From NCBI GenBank assembly GCA_030263285.1, contig SZYB01000003.1, positions 124,001-188,000 on the forward strand: a stretch of DNA of 64,000 nt. Reading direction: 5' to 3'. Positions 46,008 through 55,214 of this stretch are shown piece after piece. Positions within the stretch are counted from its first letter, which is position 1. Each line of letters opens with the position of its first letter. This DNA comes from Bergeyella sp. (GTDB lineage Bacteria; Bacteroidota; Bacteroidia; Flavobacteriales; Weeksellaceae). The translations under genes were made by a program, and so were the position numbers. Under the pieces are notes generated by a model. That model ran no database searches. It saw only the letters and a program-made list of their open reading frames with translations, and had not been told where the DNA came from.

Positions 46008-47162
46008 ATGAAAAAGATCGCTTTTTTACTTTGCAATACGTCGTTCGTTCTTCTCTCCGTACTATTTTTATCCATTACGGTATTTTCTTGTGGTAAGGAA
46101 GATAAATATCATCAAGATTATGATACGGAGGATTTTCGTATTCTAGGGGATACCATTGAAGTAGTTGAAAATTCAAAAATTCAAAAACAGCTAGGCTTTC
46201 AGGAAGTTTTTCCACAGGAATTCAGAGCGGAGCTCACTACGGCCGGCATCGTAAAAGCCATTCCCAACAAATATGCAAGAATTACGCCTCCCTTTGCGGG
46301 AAAAGTTCTGAAATCTTATGTGAGATTGGGTCAGATGGTTTCTGCGGGTTCTCCTTTATTTGCCATGAGTTCGCCCGATTATTTTGCTGCACAGAAAGAA
46401 TACTTTGATGCTGTACAGGAATTAAAACAAGCAGAAAGAAATTATAAGCGACAGCAAGATCTCGTGGAGCATGGAGTAGGAATAAAAAAGGAATTAGAGG
46501 AAGCGGAAACGGTTTACAGGATGAACCAGTCTGCGGTTTCCAATTCCGAATCCATTCTCAAGGTTTTTAATATGAATTTCCCAAAGATTTCTCTGGATCA
46601 GAAGCTTATTGTGAGGTCACCCATCGCAGGGCAGGTGATAGAAAATTTTATTGTGATCGGTCAGTATGTAAAAAAGGACGAAGACGATCCTCTGGTTATT
46701 GTGGCAGAGGTATCAAAAGTATGGGTAGTAGGACAAATAAAGGAGAAAGACTTGGCTCTTGCTCGGGGGCTGGAAAACGTGGATATTAACATTGCTTCTT
46801 ACCCTGGTAAAAATATCAAAGGAAAAATTTTTCATGTAGGGGAATCGGTAGACGAAAATACGAGAAGTGTAGAGGTTCTTATAGAGTGTGATAATAGAGA
46901 AGAATTCCTAAAACTAGGGATGTATGCCACAGTTCATTTTAAGCGGGAAAGTGAGATGAAAATTATCATTCCATCGGAAGCCGTATTTCAAGGTGAGAAT
47001 GAACAATTTGTATTTCTGAAGGTGGGCAGAGATAAGTTTATGAGAAAATCTATACACACCGAAGGCACTTCAAAGGGTGGTAATATTGTTGTTGCTTCCG
47101 GTCTAGAGCAGGGAGATACTATCGTAAGTAAGGGAGGTATTTATTTACTGGATATAAAATAA
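46008..47162 (+). CDS. Heavy-metal RND efflux periplasmic adaptor, lipoprotein
   Basis: A membrane-fusion protein of the CusB/CzcB type. The N-terminus has a signal peptide with the lipobox Cys in TVFSCGKED (about residue 26), followed by barrel-sandwich (lipoyl-like) halves near residues 85-125 and 205-240, a helical hairpin between them, and a C-terminal beta domain. The start is placed at 46008 (MKKIAFLL) because upstream codons add only a second hydrophobic stretch. It links the RND pump (encoded next) to the TolC channel. Confidence 0.9.
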   Translation: MKKIAFLLCNTSFVLLSVLFLSITVFSCGKEDKYHQDYDTEDFRILGDTIEVVENSKIQKQLGFQEVFPQEFRAELTTAGIVKAIPNKYARITPPFAGKVLKSYVRLGQMVSAGSPLFAMSSPDYFAAQKEYFDAVQELKQAERNYKRQQDLVEHGVGIKKELEEAETVYRMNQSAVSNSESILKVFNMNFPKISLDQKLIVRSPIAGQVIENFIVIGQYVKKDEDDPLVIVAEVSKVWVVGQIKEKDLALARGLENVDINIASYPGKNIKGKIFHVGESVDENTRSVEVLIECDNREEFLKLGMYATVHFKRESEMKIIIPSEAVFQGENEQFVFLKVGRDKFMRKSIHTEGTSKGGNIVVASGLEQGDTIVSKGGIYLLDIK

Positions 47163-47200
47163 AAAATAGACATGCAATTTTAGTTTTTAGATTTTTCGGT

Positions 47201-50200
47201 ATGAACAGAATTATACAATTAAGCCTCCAGAAGAGACTCGTTTTTTTCTCCTTATTTGTACTCTTGGCTTTGTTTGGGTATTATTCTTGGAAACAGTTGT
47301 CTGTCGAAGCCTATCCGGATATTGCAGATGTAACTTCACAGGTGGTTACTCAGGTGCCGGGATTGGCTGCTGAGGAGATAGAACAACAAATTACTATCCC
47401 TATAGAGCGTCAGCTGAACGGGCTTCCCGGGATGCATGTGATGAGAAGCAAAAGCACATTTGGGCTTTCCATTATTACGATTGTCTTCAATGATGGAATA
47501 GATGATTACTGGGCAAGAATGAGAATACAGGAAAGGCTCAATGAGTTGGAACTTCCCTATGATGCAATGCCCAGGTTGGATCCTCTTACTTCTCCCATCG
47601 GAGAGATATACCGATATATTATAGAGGGAAGAGATCATGATTTGAGAGAGCTTACAGATCTGCAGAATTTTGTCATTATTCCCAGGATAAAGCAGGTTTC
47701 TGGTGTCGTGGATGTAACCAATTTTGGGGGCATTACGACCCAATATCAGGTGGAGATCAATCCACAAAAAATGGAGCAGTATAACCTTTCATTAAAGGAG
47801 GTAATAGAGACCATAGAAAATAATAACACCAATGCAGGAGGGAGTATCCTGACACGTGGAAATTTGGGGTATGTAATACGGGGTATCGGGCTCATAAAGG
47901 ACTTGAATGACCTGGGGAAGACGGTAGTAAAAAGTGAAAAGGGAGTTCCTGTTTTCCTAAATGATATCGGGGAACTTAGATACGGAAATCTTGAGCAAAA
48001 AGGCACACTAGGCTATACAGATAGGGAAAAAAATTATTCGCAGAGTATAGAGGGGATAGTTCTTTTACTGAAAGGTGAAAATCCTTCTGTAGTACTGGAG
48101 GGGATACATAAGGCGGTAAAAGAGCTTAATGAGGATATTCTTCCCCCGGGGGTGAAAATTCATCCTTTCATGGACAGAACCGATTTGGTAAAAACTACCC
48201 TAAATACCGTATCTCATACTTTGCTGGAGGGGATAGGCCTGGTTATTATAGTACTCATTGTTTTTTTAGGAAGCTGGAGGGGAGCATTGTTGGTAGCTAT
48301 TACCATCCCTTTGTCGTTGCTCATTGCTTTTCTACTCATGTATTTTACTAATATTCCAGCAAATTTACTGTCTCTAGGGGCGATAGACTTTGGGATTATT
48401 GTGGATGGTTCTATTGTTATGCTGGAGACTATTCTCAAGAAAAGAGAAGAAAATCCAGATGAACCCTTAAACGAAAAGACTATTTATAAGAAAGTGAGCG
48501 AGGTAGCCCGACCTATTTTTTTTGCAACGGTTATTATCATTACGGCTTATTTACCTTTATTTGCTTTTGAAAGAGTAGAAAAAAAATTATTTACTCCCAT
48601 GGCCTTTACTGTGGGATATGCTCTTTTTGGAGCTCTATTGGTGGCCTTATTGCTTATCCCCGGACTTGCCTATACGATTTATAAAAAGCCTCAGAAAATT
48701 TATCATAACAAGTGGCTTTCGTTTTTAGGTCAGTGGTATCATGGTGCGATAAAAAAGATCATGGAAAGACCCAGAAGAGTGTGGATTCCTCTTGTCATTA
48801 CCGTAGTGTCTTCAGTTTTTCTTACGATGCGTGTGGGTAAAGATTTTCTTCCACCATTGGATGAAGGATCTATTTGGTTGCAGGTGCAGTTGCCTCCGGG
48901 TATTTCCGTGCAAAAATCAAGAGAGATGAGTGATATTTTCCGTGCCAGAACCATGAAATATGGAGAGGTAACTTATATCATGGTACAATCGGGAAGGAAT
49001 GATGATGGTACGGATCCATGGACGCCTTCTCACTTTGAAGTTTCGATTGGTATAAAGCCTTACAAAGAATGGCCGAGAGGGAAAATTAAGGCAGATCTTA
49101 TAGAAGAGCTTTCAAAGGAGTACGAACAGTTACCGGGGTATACTGTGGGTTTTTCGCAACCTATGATCGATGGGGTTATGGATAAGATCTCGGGGGCGCA
49201 TAGTGAGTTGGTGGTAAAAGTATATGGAGAGGATTTTAAGGAAACCCGCAGGATAGCAGATAAGGTTTTAAAACTTCTTAAAAAAGTTTCGGGGGCTGTG
49301 GATTTGGCTATAGATCAGGAACCTCCTTTACCTCAACTCCAGATTTTGGCAGATAGAGATAAGATAGCGCAATATGGGCTCAATGTTTCGGATGTGGCGG
49401 AGCTTATAGAGGTGGCAATAGGGGGAAAGGCTGTTTCTCAGATTTTTTCCGGCAACAAAGTATATGATATTATTTGTCGGTACGACGAAAAAAGCAGAGA
49501 TACCCCGGAAAAAATTGCCAATCTCATGCTTACTTCTACTACGGGCGCAAAAATTCCGCTCTCTCAGGTTGCTACCGTAAAACTGGCCACCGGAGAAAGC
49601 ACCATTACCAGAGAGATGAATAAAAGGCACCTTACGGTAAAGCTCAACATAAGGAACAGGGACCTGAACTCTCTGCTGAATGAGGCGCAAAAAAGCATAG
49701 AAGAGAATATAAAATATGATCATAAGAAATACCATATAAAATGGGGAGGGCAGTTTGAAAATCAAAACAGAGCGTACACAAGACTTTCGGTCATTGTACC
49801 GATTGCCCTGGCTATTATGTTTTTACTGCTTTACGGAATGTTTGGAGAGTTTCATCAAGCGGTTCTGCTTATGAGTATTGTACCGTTGGCGCTGTTTGGG
49901 GGGATGCTTGCCCTTAACATTCGGGGAATGACGCTTAATGTATCTTCTTCGGTAGGTTTTATTGCTCTTTTTGGAGTGGCGATACAGAATGGAGTGATTA
50001 TGATCTCCCATATCAATGAGCTGAGAAAATCGGGTCTGGGTCTTATGGAGTCTGTGATAGAAGGTTCTGGAGATAGGTTTCGTCCAGTACTTATGACGGC
50101 CACGGTGGCAGTACTGGGTTTGTTTCCGGCTTCTTTAGCGACAGGAATAGGATCAGACGTTCAGAGACCTCTGGCTACAGTTATCGTGTATGGACTTCTA

Positions 50201-50329
50201 TTTTCTACCATCATTACACTTTTTGTATTGCCAGCTCTTTATTATATGGTGGAAAGGAAATGGGGAAAGGTATCACCTCATCACATTCAGAAGAGAAGAT
50301 TAATCACGGATAGAAATGAACAGGGATGA
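47201..50329 (+). CDS. CusA/CzcA-family heavy-metal RND efflux pump
   Basis: A 1042-residue inner-membrane RND permease with two sets of transmembrane helices and two large periplasmic loops. The HME-RND motif in TM4 reads DFGIIVDG...E (Asp396, Asp402, Glu409), the form found in divalent-cation CzcA/CnrA pumps. This suggests Co, Zn, Ni or Cd export, although copper cannot be excluded. It lies between its adaptor and the TolC gene, giving a complete tripartite system. The metal is inferred from the motif only. Confidence 0.94.
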   Translation: MNRIIQLSLQKRLVFFSLFVLLALFGYYSWKQLSVEAYPDIADVTSQVVTQVPGLAAEEIEQQITIPIERQLNGLPGMHVMRSKSTFGLSIITIVFNDGIDDYWARMRIQERLNELELPYDAMPRLDPLTSPIGEIYRYIIEGRDHDLRELTDLQNFVIIPRIKQVSGVVDVTNFGGITTQYQVEINPQKMEQYNLSLKEVIETIENNNTNAGGSILTRGNLGYVIRGIGLIKDLNDLGKTVVKSEKGVPVFLNDIGELRYGNLEQKGTLGYTDREKNYSQSIEGIVLLLKGENPSVVLEGIHKAVKELNEDILPPGVKIHPFMDRTDLVKTTLNTVSHTLLEGIGLVIIVLIVFLGSWRGALLVAITIPLSLLIAFLLMYFTNIPANLLSLGAIDFGIIVDGSIVMLETILKKREENPDEPLNEKTIYKKVSEVARPIFFATVIIITAYLPLFAFERVEKKLFTPMAFTVGYALFGALLVALLLIPGLAYTIYKKPQKIYHNKWLSFLGQWYHGAIKKIMERPRRVWIPLVITVVSSVFLTMRVGKDFLPPLDEGSIWLQVQLPPGISVQKSREMSDIFRARTMKYGEVTYIMVQSGRNDDGTDPWTPSHFEVSIGIKPYKEWPRGKIKADLIEELSKEYEQLPGYTVGFSQPMIDGVMDKISGAHSELVVKVYGEDFKETRRIADKVLKLLKKVSGAVDLAIDQEPPLPQLQILADRDKIAQYGLNVSDVAELIEVAIGGKAVSQIFSGNKVYDIICRYDEKSRDTPEKIANLMLTSTTGAKIPLSQVATVKLATGESTITREMNKRHLTVKLNIRNRDLNSLLNEAQKSIEENIKYDHKKYHIKWGGQFENQNRAYTRLSVIVPIALAIMFLLLYGMFGEFHQAVLLMSIVPLALFGGMLALNIRGMTLNVSSSVGFIALFGVAIQNGVIMISHINELRKSGLGLMESVIEGSGDRFRPVLMTATVAVLGLFPASLATGIGSDVQRPLATVIVYGLLFSTIITLFVLPALYYMVERKWGKVSPHHIQKRRLITDRNEQG

Positions 50330-51612
50330 AAACGATAACTCTAGTTCTTAGTTTTTGGGGTCTGTTATTTTTTGAGGAATGCAATGCACAGAAGGTAGAC
50401 ACGGCTTTTGCAAAAGAGAAAATAGAATACAAAAGATATCTGGCAGAGGTAGGAAAAAGCAATGCAGCCTATGCGGCAGAAAAATTTAATATAACTATAA
50501 GCAAAGCCTTTGTAGATGCCTCCAAAGTATTTCCGGATCCAGAGTTGGAAATGGGATGGAACGATCACGGACAAAGGAGAATGAATATGGGATATGGGTT
50601 TGTCACCTCGGTAAATTGGACATTAGAGCTTGGAGGAAAGAGAAGGTCTAGAATAGACCTAGCAAAAAATGAGGCATTATTATCGGAATTTTTGTTAGAG
50701 GATTATTTTCGTAATCTTCGGGCAGATGCCACCCTTGCTTTTCTGGAGGCAATTCAAAAGCGTCTTTTGCTAGAGGTACAGCATAACTCTTATGCTCAGA
50801 TGAAGAAAATATCCGATTCGGACAGTATCAGATATCACTTGGGAGATCTCTCGGAGGTAGATGCAAAACAGAGTAATCTGGAGGCAGGAGTGCTGCTCAA
50901 TGAGGTGTTTTCCGCCGAAGCAGAATTTAAAAATTCTCTTACCCAACTTTCCCTACTTATGGGAAAGGACATGAGCGATACGCTAATGTATCCTCTGGGT
51001 AAATTAGAAAATTTTTATAGAGACTTTTCCCTGAAAGATCTCATACTTGAGGCTCAAAATAAAAGAGCAGATCTTAAAGCCGCTCTACAAAGCAACCGGG
51101 TCTCTCAAAGTATGCTAAAACTTGCAAAAGCAAATAGAGCTTTAGATTTGGGTTTGTCTTTGGGCATGGAATATGATGCGTACAACAGGAACTATATAGC
51201 GCCTACTCCCTCTCGTTCTACTATTAACGTAGGGGTTGCAATTCCTATAAAATTCTCCAACAACAGAACAGGAGACCTTCGTGCAGCACAGTACAGATTA
51301 TTGCAATCTCAGCAGGAGTACAGACAAATAGAACTTGTGATACAGAGCGAGGTAGTGCAAGCCTATCATACCTACCTTGCAAGACAAAAACAGGTAAAAC
51401 AGTTCAATTTGGGTTTACTTAGGGAGTCAAAAGTCATTTTGGAGGGGAAGATATACAGTTATAAAAGAGGGGAAAGTTCGCTTCTGGAAGTACTTAATGC
51501 CCAGCGTACACATAACGATGTACAGAAAGATTATTATGATACGCTTTATAGTTATGCAGCGGCTTTGGTAGAACTGGAGCGCACGGTAGGGATTTGGGAT
51601 ATCGATTTTTAA
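50326..51612 (+). CDS. TolC family outer-membrane efflux protein
   Basis: A 428-residue outer-membrane channel component with a cleavable signal peptide ending near ECNAQ and long alternating helices plus strands as in TolC/OprM/CzcC (for example LAKNEALLSEFLLEDYFRNLRADATLAFLEA). The C-terminal repeat has YKRGESSLLEVLNAQRTHND, a common TolC-family signature. It overlaps the RND pump stop by 4 bp, so the two are cotranslated. It is the exit duct of the metal-efflux pump. Confidence 0.92.
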   Translation: MKTITLVLSFWGLLFFEECNAQKVDTAFAKEKIEYKRYLAEVGKSNAAYAAEKFNITISKAFVDASKVFPDPELEMGWNDHGQRRMNMGYGFVTSVNWTLELGGKRRSRIDLAKNEALLSEFLLEDYFRNLRADATLAFLEAIQKRLLLEVQHNSYAQMKKISDSDSIRYHLGDLSEVDAKQSNLEAGVLLNEVFSAEAEFKNSLTQLSLLMGKDMSDTLMYPLGKLENFYRDFSLKDLILEAQNKRADLKAALQSNRVSQSMLKLAKANRALDLGLSLGMEYDAYNRNYIAPTPSRSTINVGVAIPIKFSNNRTGDLRAAQYRLLQSQQEYRQIELVIQSEVVQAYHTYLARQKQVKQFNLGLLRESKVILEGKIYSYKRGESSLLEVLNAQRTHNDVQKDYYDTLYSYAAALVELERTVGIWDIDF

Positions 51613-51623
51613 AACAAAAAGAT

Positions 51624-52358
51624 ATGAAACGGTTATATACCTTTATTGTTTTGTTTGTCTTTCATACGTATTTTTATGCTCAGGAAAGAGTAAAAGATTT
51701 TCCGCGGAAGGAGAGCAGAGAGGAAGAAATTTTTGGAAAGGTTTACTGGAGAGTAAAGGCCGGGCTCAACATATCCGATATCGGTGGAGAAGATATAGAT
51801 TATATTTTTTTAGATAACAGAACCCGTAACAAAATGGGGTACATGTTGGGAGCTTGCGCGTATACCTGGTTCTCAAAAAAATGGGGTTTGAGCCACGGAT
51901 TATCCCTCAACCAAAGAAATATAGGGGTTAATATTTCGGACAAAATAAACGGAAAATACAGTACTATATTCAGAGAACATTATATAGAAATGGCTCCGAT
52001 AACGGCAATGTACCATATAAGGGATTTTAAGGTTTTTGCGGGACCCTATGTTTCGACTTTGGTAGCTGCGAGTATAGACAGAAAAGATAAAGAGGGCAAC
52101 GTTTATAAGGACACGAGTATTTTTGGGTCGGCAGATAACAACGAAGAAGAAAGCAGGTATATGCAAAAATTAGATTATGGTTTTGAGTTGGGGGTAGACT
52201 ATGATATAAATAGTAAAATGAGCTTGGGAGCGACTTACAATTTGGGATTTGCAGATATTTTTCAGTACGCAAACAGTTACACCAATGGGTCTGGAAAGAC
52301 AGACAGAATAAGAATTTATAATAGAGGTTTTGTCTTTACACTGAGTTACAAATTATAA
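51624..52358 (+). CDS. Outer-membrane beta-barrel protein of unknown function
   Basis: A 244-residue protein with a signal peptide (MKRLYTFIVLFVFHTYFYAQE) and then a beta-barrel-like pattern (VYWRVKAGLNISDIGG, KKWGLSHGLSLNQRN, LEYGFELGVDYDINSKMSLGATYNLG as spaced strands). It ends in a C-terminal aromatic strand, FVFTLSYKL. It resembles the porin/PorT-like barrel family (PF13568 type). It begins 11 bp after the TolC stop, so it is probably transcribed with the metal-efflux genes, but its function is unknown. Confidence 0.75.
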   Translation: MKRLYTFIVLFVFHTYFYAQERVKDFPRKESREEEIFGKVYWRVKAGLNISDIGGEDIDYIFLDNRTRNKMGYMLGACAYTWFSKKWGLSHGLSLNQRNIGVNISDKINGKYSTIFREHYIEMAPITAMYHIRDFKVFAGPYVSTLVAASIDRKDKEGNVYKDTSIFGSADNNEEESRYMQKLDYGFELGVDYDINSKMSLGATYNLGFADIFQYANSYTNGSGKTDRIRIYNRGFVFTLSYKL

Positions 52359-52388
52359 GCTTGTCTTTGGCGCTACTCATCCGCAAAA

Positions 52389-52437
52389 TAAAAAGCTACC
52401 CCCCCTCCCCTGTTCTTTTCTAAGGGACGGCTTTTTT
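52389..52437. terminator. Candidate terminator between the barrel gene and metE
   Basis: AAAAAGC(T) near 52389-52396 can pair with GGCTTTTTT at 52429-52437, with an inner TCCC/GGGA pair. It contains a run of seven C (52399-52405) that interrupts the stem, so the hairpin is imperfect. The two genes are convergent. Confidence 0.45.
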
Positions 52438-52478
52438 GATAAGGCTGAAAGAATTTTATCTCTCGTTCTTAAAAATTT

Positions 52479-54785
52479 TTAGGATGCGTTTCTCGCTTCT
52501 TTGGCAGCGTCTACCATACGCTGTAGGGCGGCTTCGGTCTCTTCCCAGTTTCGGGTCTTGAGTCCGCAGTCAGGGTTTACCCAGAGTTGTGCGGGGGGAA
52601 TTACTTTTTTTGCTTTATCCAGAAGATCGAGTATTTCTTCTTTGGATGGCACTCTGGGGGAGTGTATGTCGTACACACCGGGACCTATATCGTTAGGATA
52701 TTTAAAATCTGAGAATGCATTAAGCAGTTCCATCTGACTTCTGGAGCATTCTATAGTGATTACATCTGCATCCATCAGTGCAATCGATTGTATAATATCA
52801 TTAAACTCAGAATAGCACATGTGCGTATGAATCTGCGTCGAATCTTTCACACCACATGACGAGATCAAAAAACAATTTACTGTCCATTGCAGGTAGAATT
52901 CCCAGTTTTTCTTTCTTAGAGGCAAGCCTTCTCGTATGGCGGGTTCGTCTATTTGGATAATTTTTATTCCGGCTTTTTCCAGGTCTGTCACCTCGTCTCT
53001 TATGGCAAGGGCAATCTGCTTACAGGTAAGAGACCTAGGCTGATCATCCCGTACAAAGGACCATTGGAGGATGGTAACAGGTCCTGTGAGCATCCCCTTT
53101 ACCCATTTAGAGGTAAGAGACTGGGCATAGGTAGACCAAAATACCGTCATTGGGTGAGGTCTGGATACGTCTCCGTAAATGATAGGAGGTTTTACGCATC
53201 TGCTTCCGTAGCTCTGCACCCAACCATTTTGTGTAAACGCAAATCCGTCCAGCTGCTCACCAAAATATTCTACCATATCATTTCTTTCAAATTCTCCATG
53301 TACCAGCACATCAATTCCTAAATTTTCTTGTTTACGAACGGTTTCTTCTATCTCTTTTTTTATGAGACGGTCATATTCTGCCTGGGTGAGCTCCTGTTTT
53401 TTCAGACGTGCTCTCCAGCTTCTCACTTCTTTGGTCTGAGGAAAAGATCCTATGGTCGTGGTAGGGAATAAGGGGAGCTTTAGGGTGTCTTGCTGAATCT
53501 TTTTTCGAATAGCAAACTTACTTTTTCTTCTGGCAAAGGTGTCATCTGTAGATTCTATCCTTTTCTTTACTGGATTTTTATGAATAAGGCCGGAGTTTTT
53601 CCTATTGTCTATAGATTTTTGGTTGTCACAATAGAGTTGTAAAAACTCTTCTCTAGGCTTCTCTTCCGAGAGTTCTCTGAGCGTGCATATTTCTCTCAGT
53701 TTTTGTTTGGCAAAGGCAAGCCAATCTTTTATTTCTGCAGAGAGTGTTTCTTCTTTCGTTTCCAGATCCAGATCACAGGGGGAGTGCAGGAGAGAGCAAG
53801 ATGAGGAGATAAATATTCTGTCTTTCCCTAGTTTTTCTTTTGCTTTCTTTATGATTTTCAGAGATTTGGAAAAATCGTTTTTCCATATATTTCTTCCATC
53901 TACCACTCCCAGTGATAAAAAGGATTTTGGGGGAAATGAGGAGAGAACCGAGTCCAGCTGATTAGGATCTCTTACCAAATCGATATGCAGCGCGTCTACG
54001 GGAAGTTGGGCAGCCAAAGAGACCTGATCCTTTAGACCTTCAAAATAGGTGGCAACTAAAAATTTTAGTTCGGGGAAAGTTTCTTTTATTTTCGCGTAGG
54101 TCTTTACATAAAGATTTTCTGCTTTTTTGTTTAGGTCTAGAGCGAGAAAAGGCTCGTCCAACTGAATCCATTCTGCACCATTGTCCCTGAGCTCTGTAAA
54201 AATTTCAAAATATATTTTTAAGAGTTTCGGAAGAAGATTTAGTTTATCAAAATTCTCGTCTTTTTCTTTGCCTAAAAGTAAATAGCTAACGGGACCTATA
54301 ATCACAGGTTTTGCTTTAAATCCTGCATTTTTTGCTTCTATAAATTCCTCTGTAATTTTTTTTGATAAAAAAGAAAATTCCTGATTTTTATAAAATTCTG
54401 GCACTATATAATGGTAGTTGGTGTCAAACCACTTGGTCATTTCCATGGCGGTGATATCGTATCCTTCTTTTTGATATCCCCTTGCCATGGCAAAATAGAT
54501 ATCTATAAGAGAATTATTAAAATGTCGGAGAATTTCGTTATATCTCTTGGGTACAGCGCCTAATGTAAGAGATAGGTCAAGAACGTGATCATAAAATGAG
54601 AAATCGTTTGTAGCCACAAAATCCATTCCTGCATTTTTTTGTAGAGTCCAGTTTTCCAAACGAATTTTTTTGCCTACTTCTATAAGTTCATCTCTGGAAA
54701 TTTTTCCGCTCCAGTATCGTTCTGAAGCTTTTTTCAGCTCTCTTTCGCTCCCTATTCTCGGGTAGCCTAGAATGTGTGTTTGCAT
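52479..54785 (-). CDS. metE: Cobalamin-independent methionine synthase
   Basis: Transfers a methyl group from 5-methyltetrahydropteroyltri-L-glutamate to homocysteine. A 768-residue protein with two TIM barrels: the N-terminal one starts MQTHILGYPRIGSERELKKA, and the catalytic C-terminal one begins near residue 440 with TTTIGSFPQT. The zinc ligands are visible in IHTHMCYSEF (His and Cys), VITIECSRS and VNPDCGLKTR. No cobalamin-dependent metH is nearby. No riboswitch or attenuator structure was seen ahead of it. Confidence 0.97.
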   Translation of the reverse strand: MQTHILGYPRIGSERELKKASERYWSGKISRDELIEVGKKIRLENWTLQKNAGMDFVATNDFSFYDHVLDLSLTLGAVPKRYNEILRHFNNSLIDIYFAMARGYQKEGYDITAMEMTKWFDTNYHYIVPEFYKNQEFSFLSKKITEEFIEAKNAGFKAKPVIIGPVSYLLLGKEKDENFDKLNLLPKLLKIYFEIFTELRDNGAEWIQLDEPFLALDLNKKAENLYVKTYAKIKETFPELKFLVATYFEGLKDQVSLAAQLPVDALHIDLVRDPNQLDSVLSSFPPKSFLSLGVVDGRNIWKNDFSKSLKIIKKAKEKLGKDRIFISSSCSLLHSPCDLDLETKEETLSAEIKDWLAFAKQKLREICTLRELSEEKPREEFLQLYCDNQKSIDNRKNSGLIHKNPVKKRIESTDDTFARRKSKFAIRKKIQQDTLKLPLFPTTTIGSFPQTKEVRSWRARLKKQELTQAEYDRLIKKEIEETVRKQENLGIDVLVHGEFERNDMVEYFGEQLDGFAFTQNGWVQSYGSRCVKPPIIYGDVSRPHPMTVFWSTYAQSLTSKWVKGMLTGPVTILQWSFVRDDQPRSLTCKQIALAIRDEVTDLEKAGIKIIQIDEPAIREGLPLRKKNWEFYLQWTVNCFLISSCGVKDSTQIHTHMCYSEFNDIIQSIALMDADVITIECSRSQMELLNAFSDFKYPNDIGPGVYDIHSPRVPSKEEILDLLDKAKKVIPPAQLWVNPDCGLKTRNWEETEAALQRMVDAAKEARNAS

Positions 54786-55189
54786 CTACTATTGATTATT
54801 ATTAATTATTTATAAAAATAGTTTATCAGATGTTTCCTATATCTTTAAAAAAAGTAAACGCGATACAGACGAATGCATCTACTTCAACCAGAATTACTTA
54901 TGGACGAAACGCGATTTCCCACTATAAAAATGAAACAGGTAAACCAGCGGTCAAACTATAATACGTAAATGTAGGGATTATATTTTCTTTTTTTGCTTTA
55001 TAGGACATAGTATATGCGAAAAATTAAATTTTAGAGCAATTTGAACTCTCAATAATTTCACAAACATCCAAAAGAGATTACTTTTTATAAAATGCTGTAT
55101 ATAAAACATTTAAATATGATTAATGATTTAACCTATCAAAAATCATAGGTGAAATATTTTTTTATTAATGAAATGTTAGAGATAAAACC
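54786..55189. other. Intergenic stretch between metE and the TonB-receptor gene
   Basis: No gene is firmly supported. A 43-codon frame (54830-54961) begins MFPISLKKVNAIQTNASTST and contains a 9-base direct repeat, AAACGCGAT, at 54856-54864 and 54907-54915, 51 bp apart in the same frame (N-A-I in each). It may be a remnant, a small protein or chance. The rest is AT-rich with no clear structure. Confidence 0.4.
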
Positions 55190-55197
55190 TATTTTTG
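55190..55197 (+). promoter_or_regulatory. -7 promoter element for the TonB-dependent receptor
   Basis: TATTTTTG matches TAnnTTTG, 18 bp before the ATG at 55215. I looked for a Fur-type inverted repeat nearby and did not see one. Confidence 0.5.
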
Positions 55198-55214
55198 TTT
55201 GTTCTAAATAAAAT

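Noticed and set aside
54786-55214. Riboswitch (SAM or cobalamin) upstream of metE
   Set aside because: No recognisable conserved core, paired helices or terminator was found on the minus strand in this interval.
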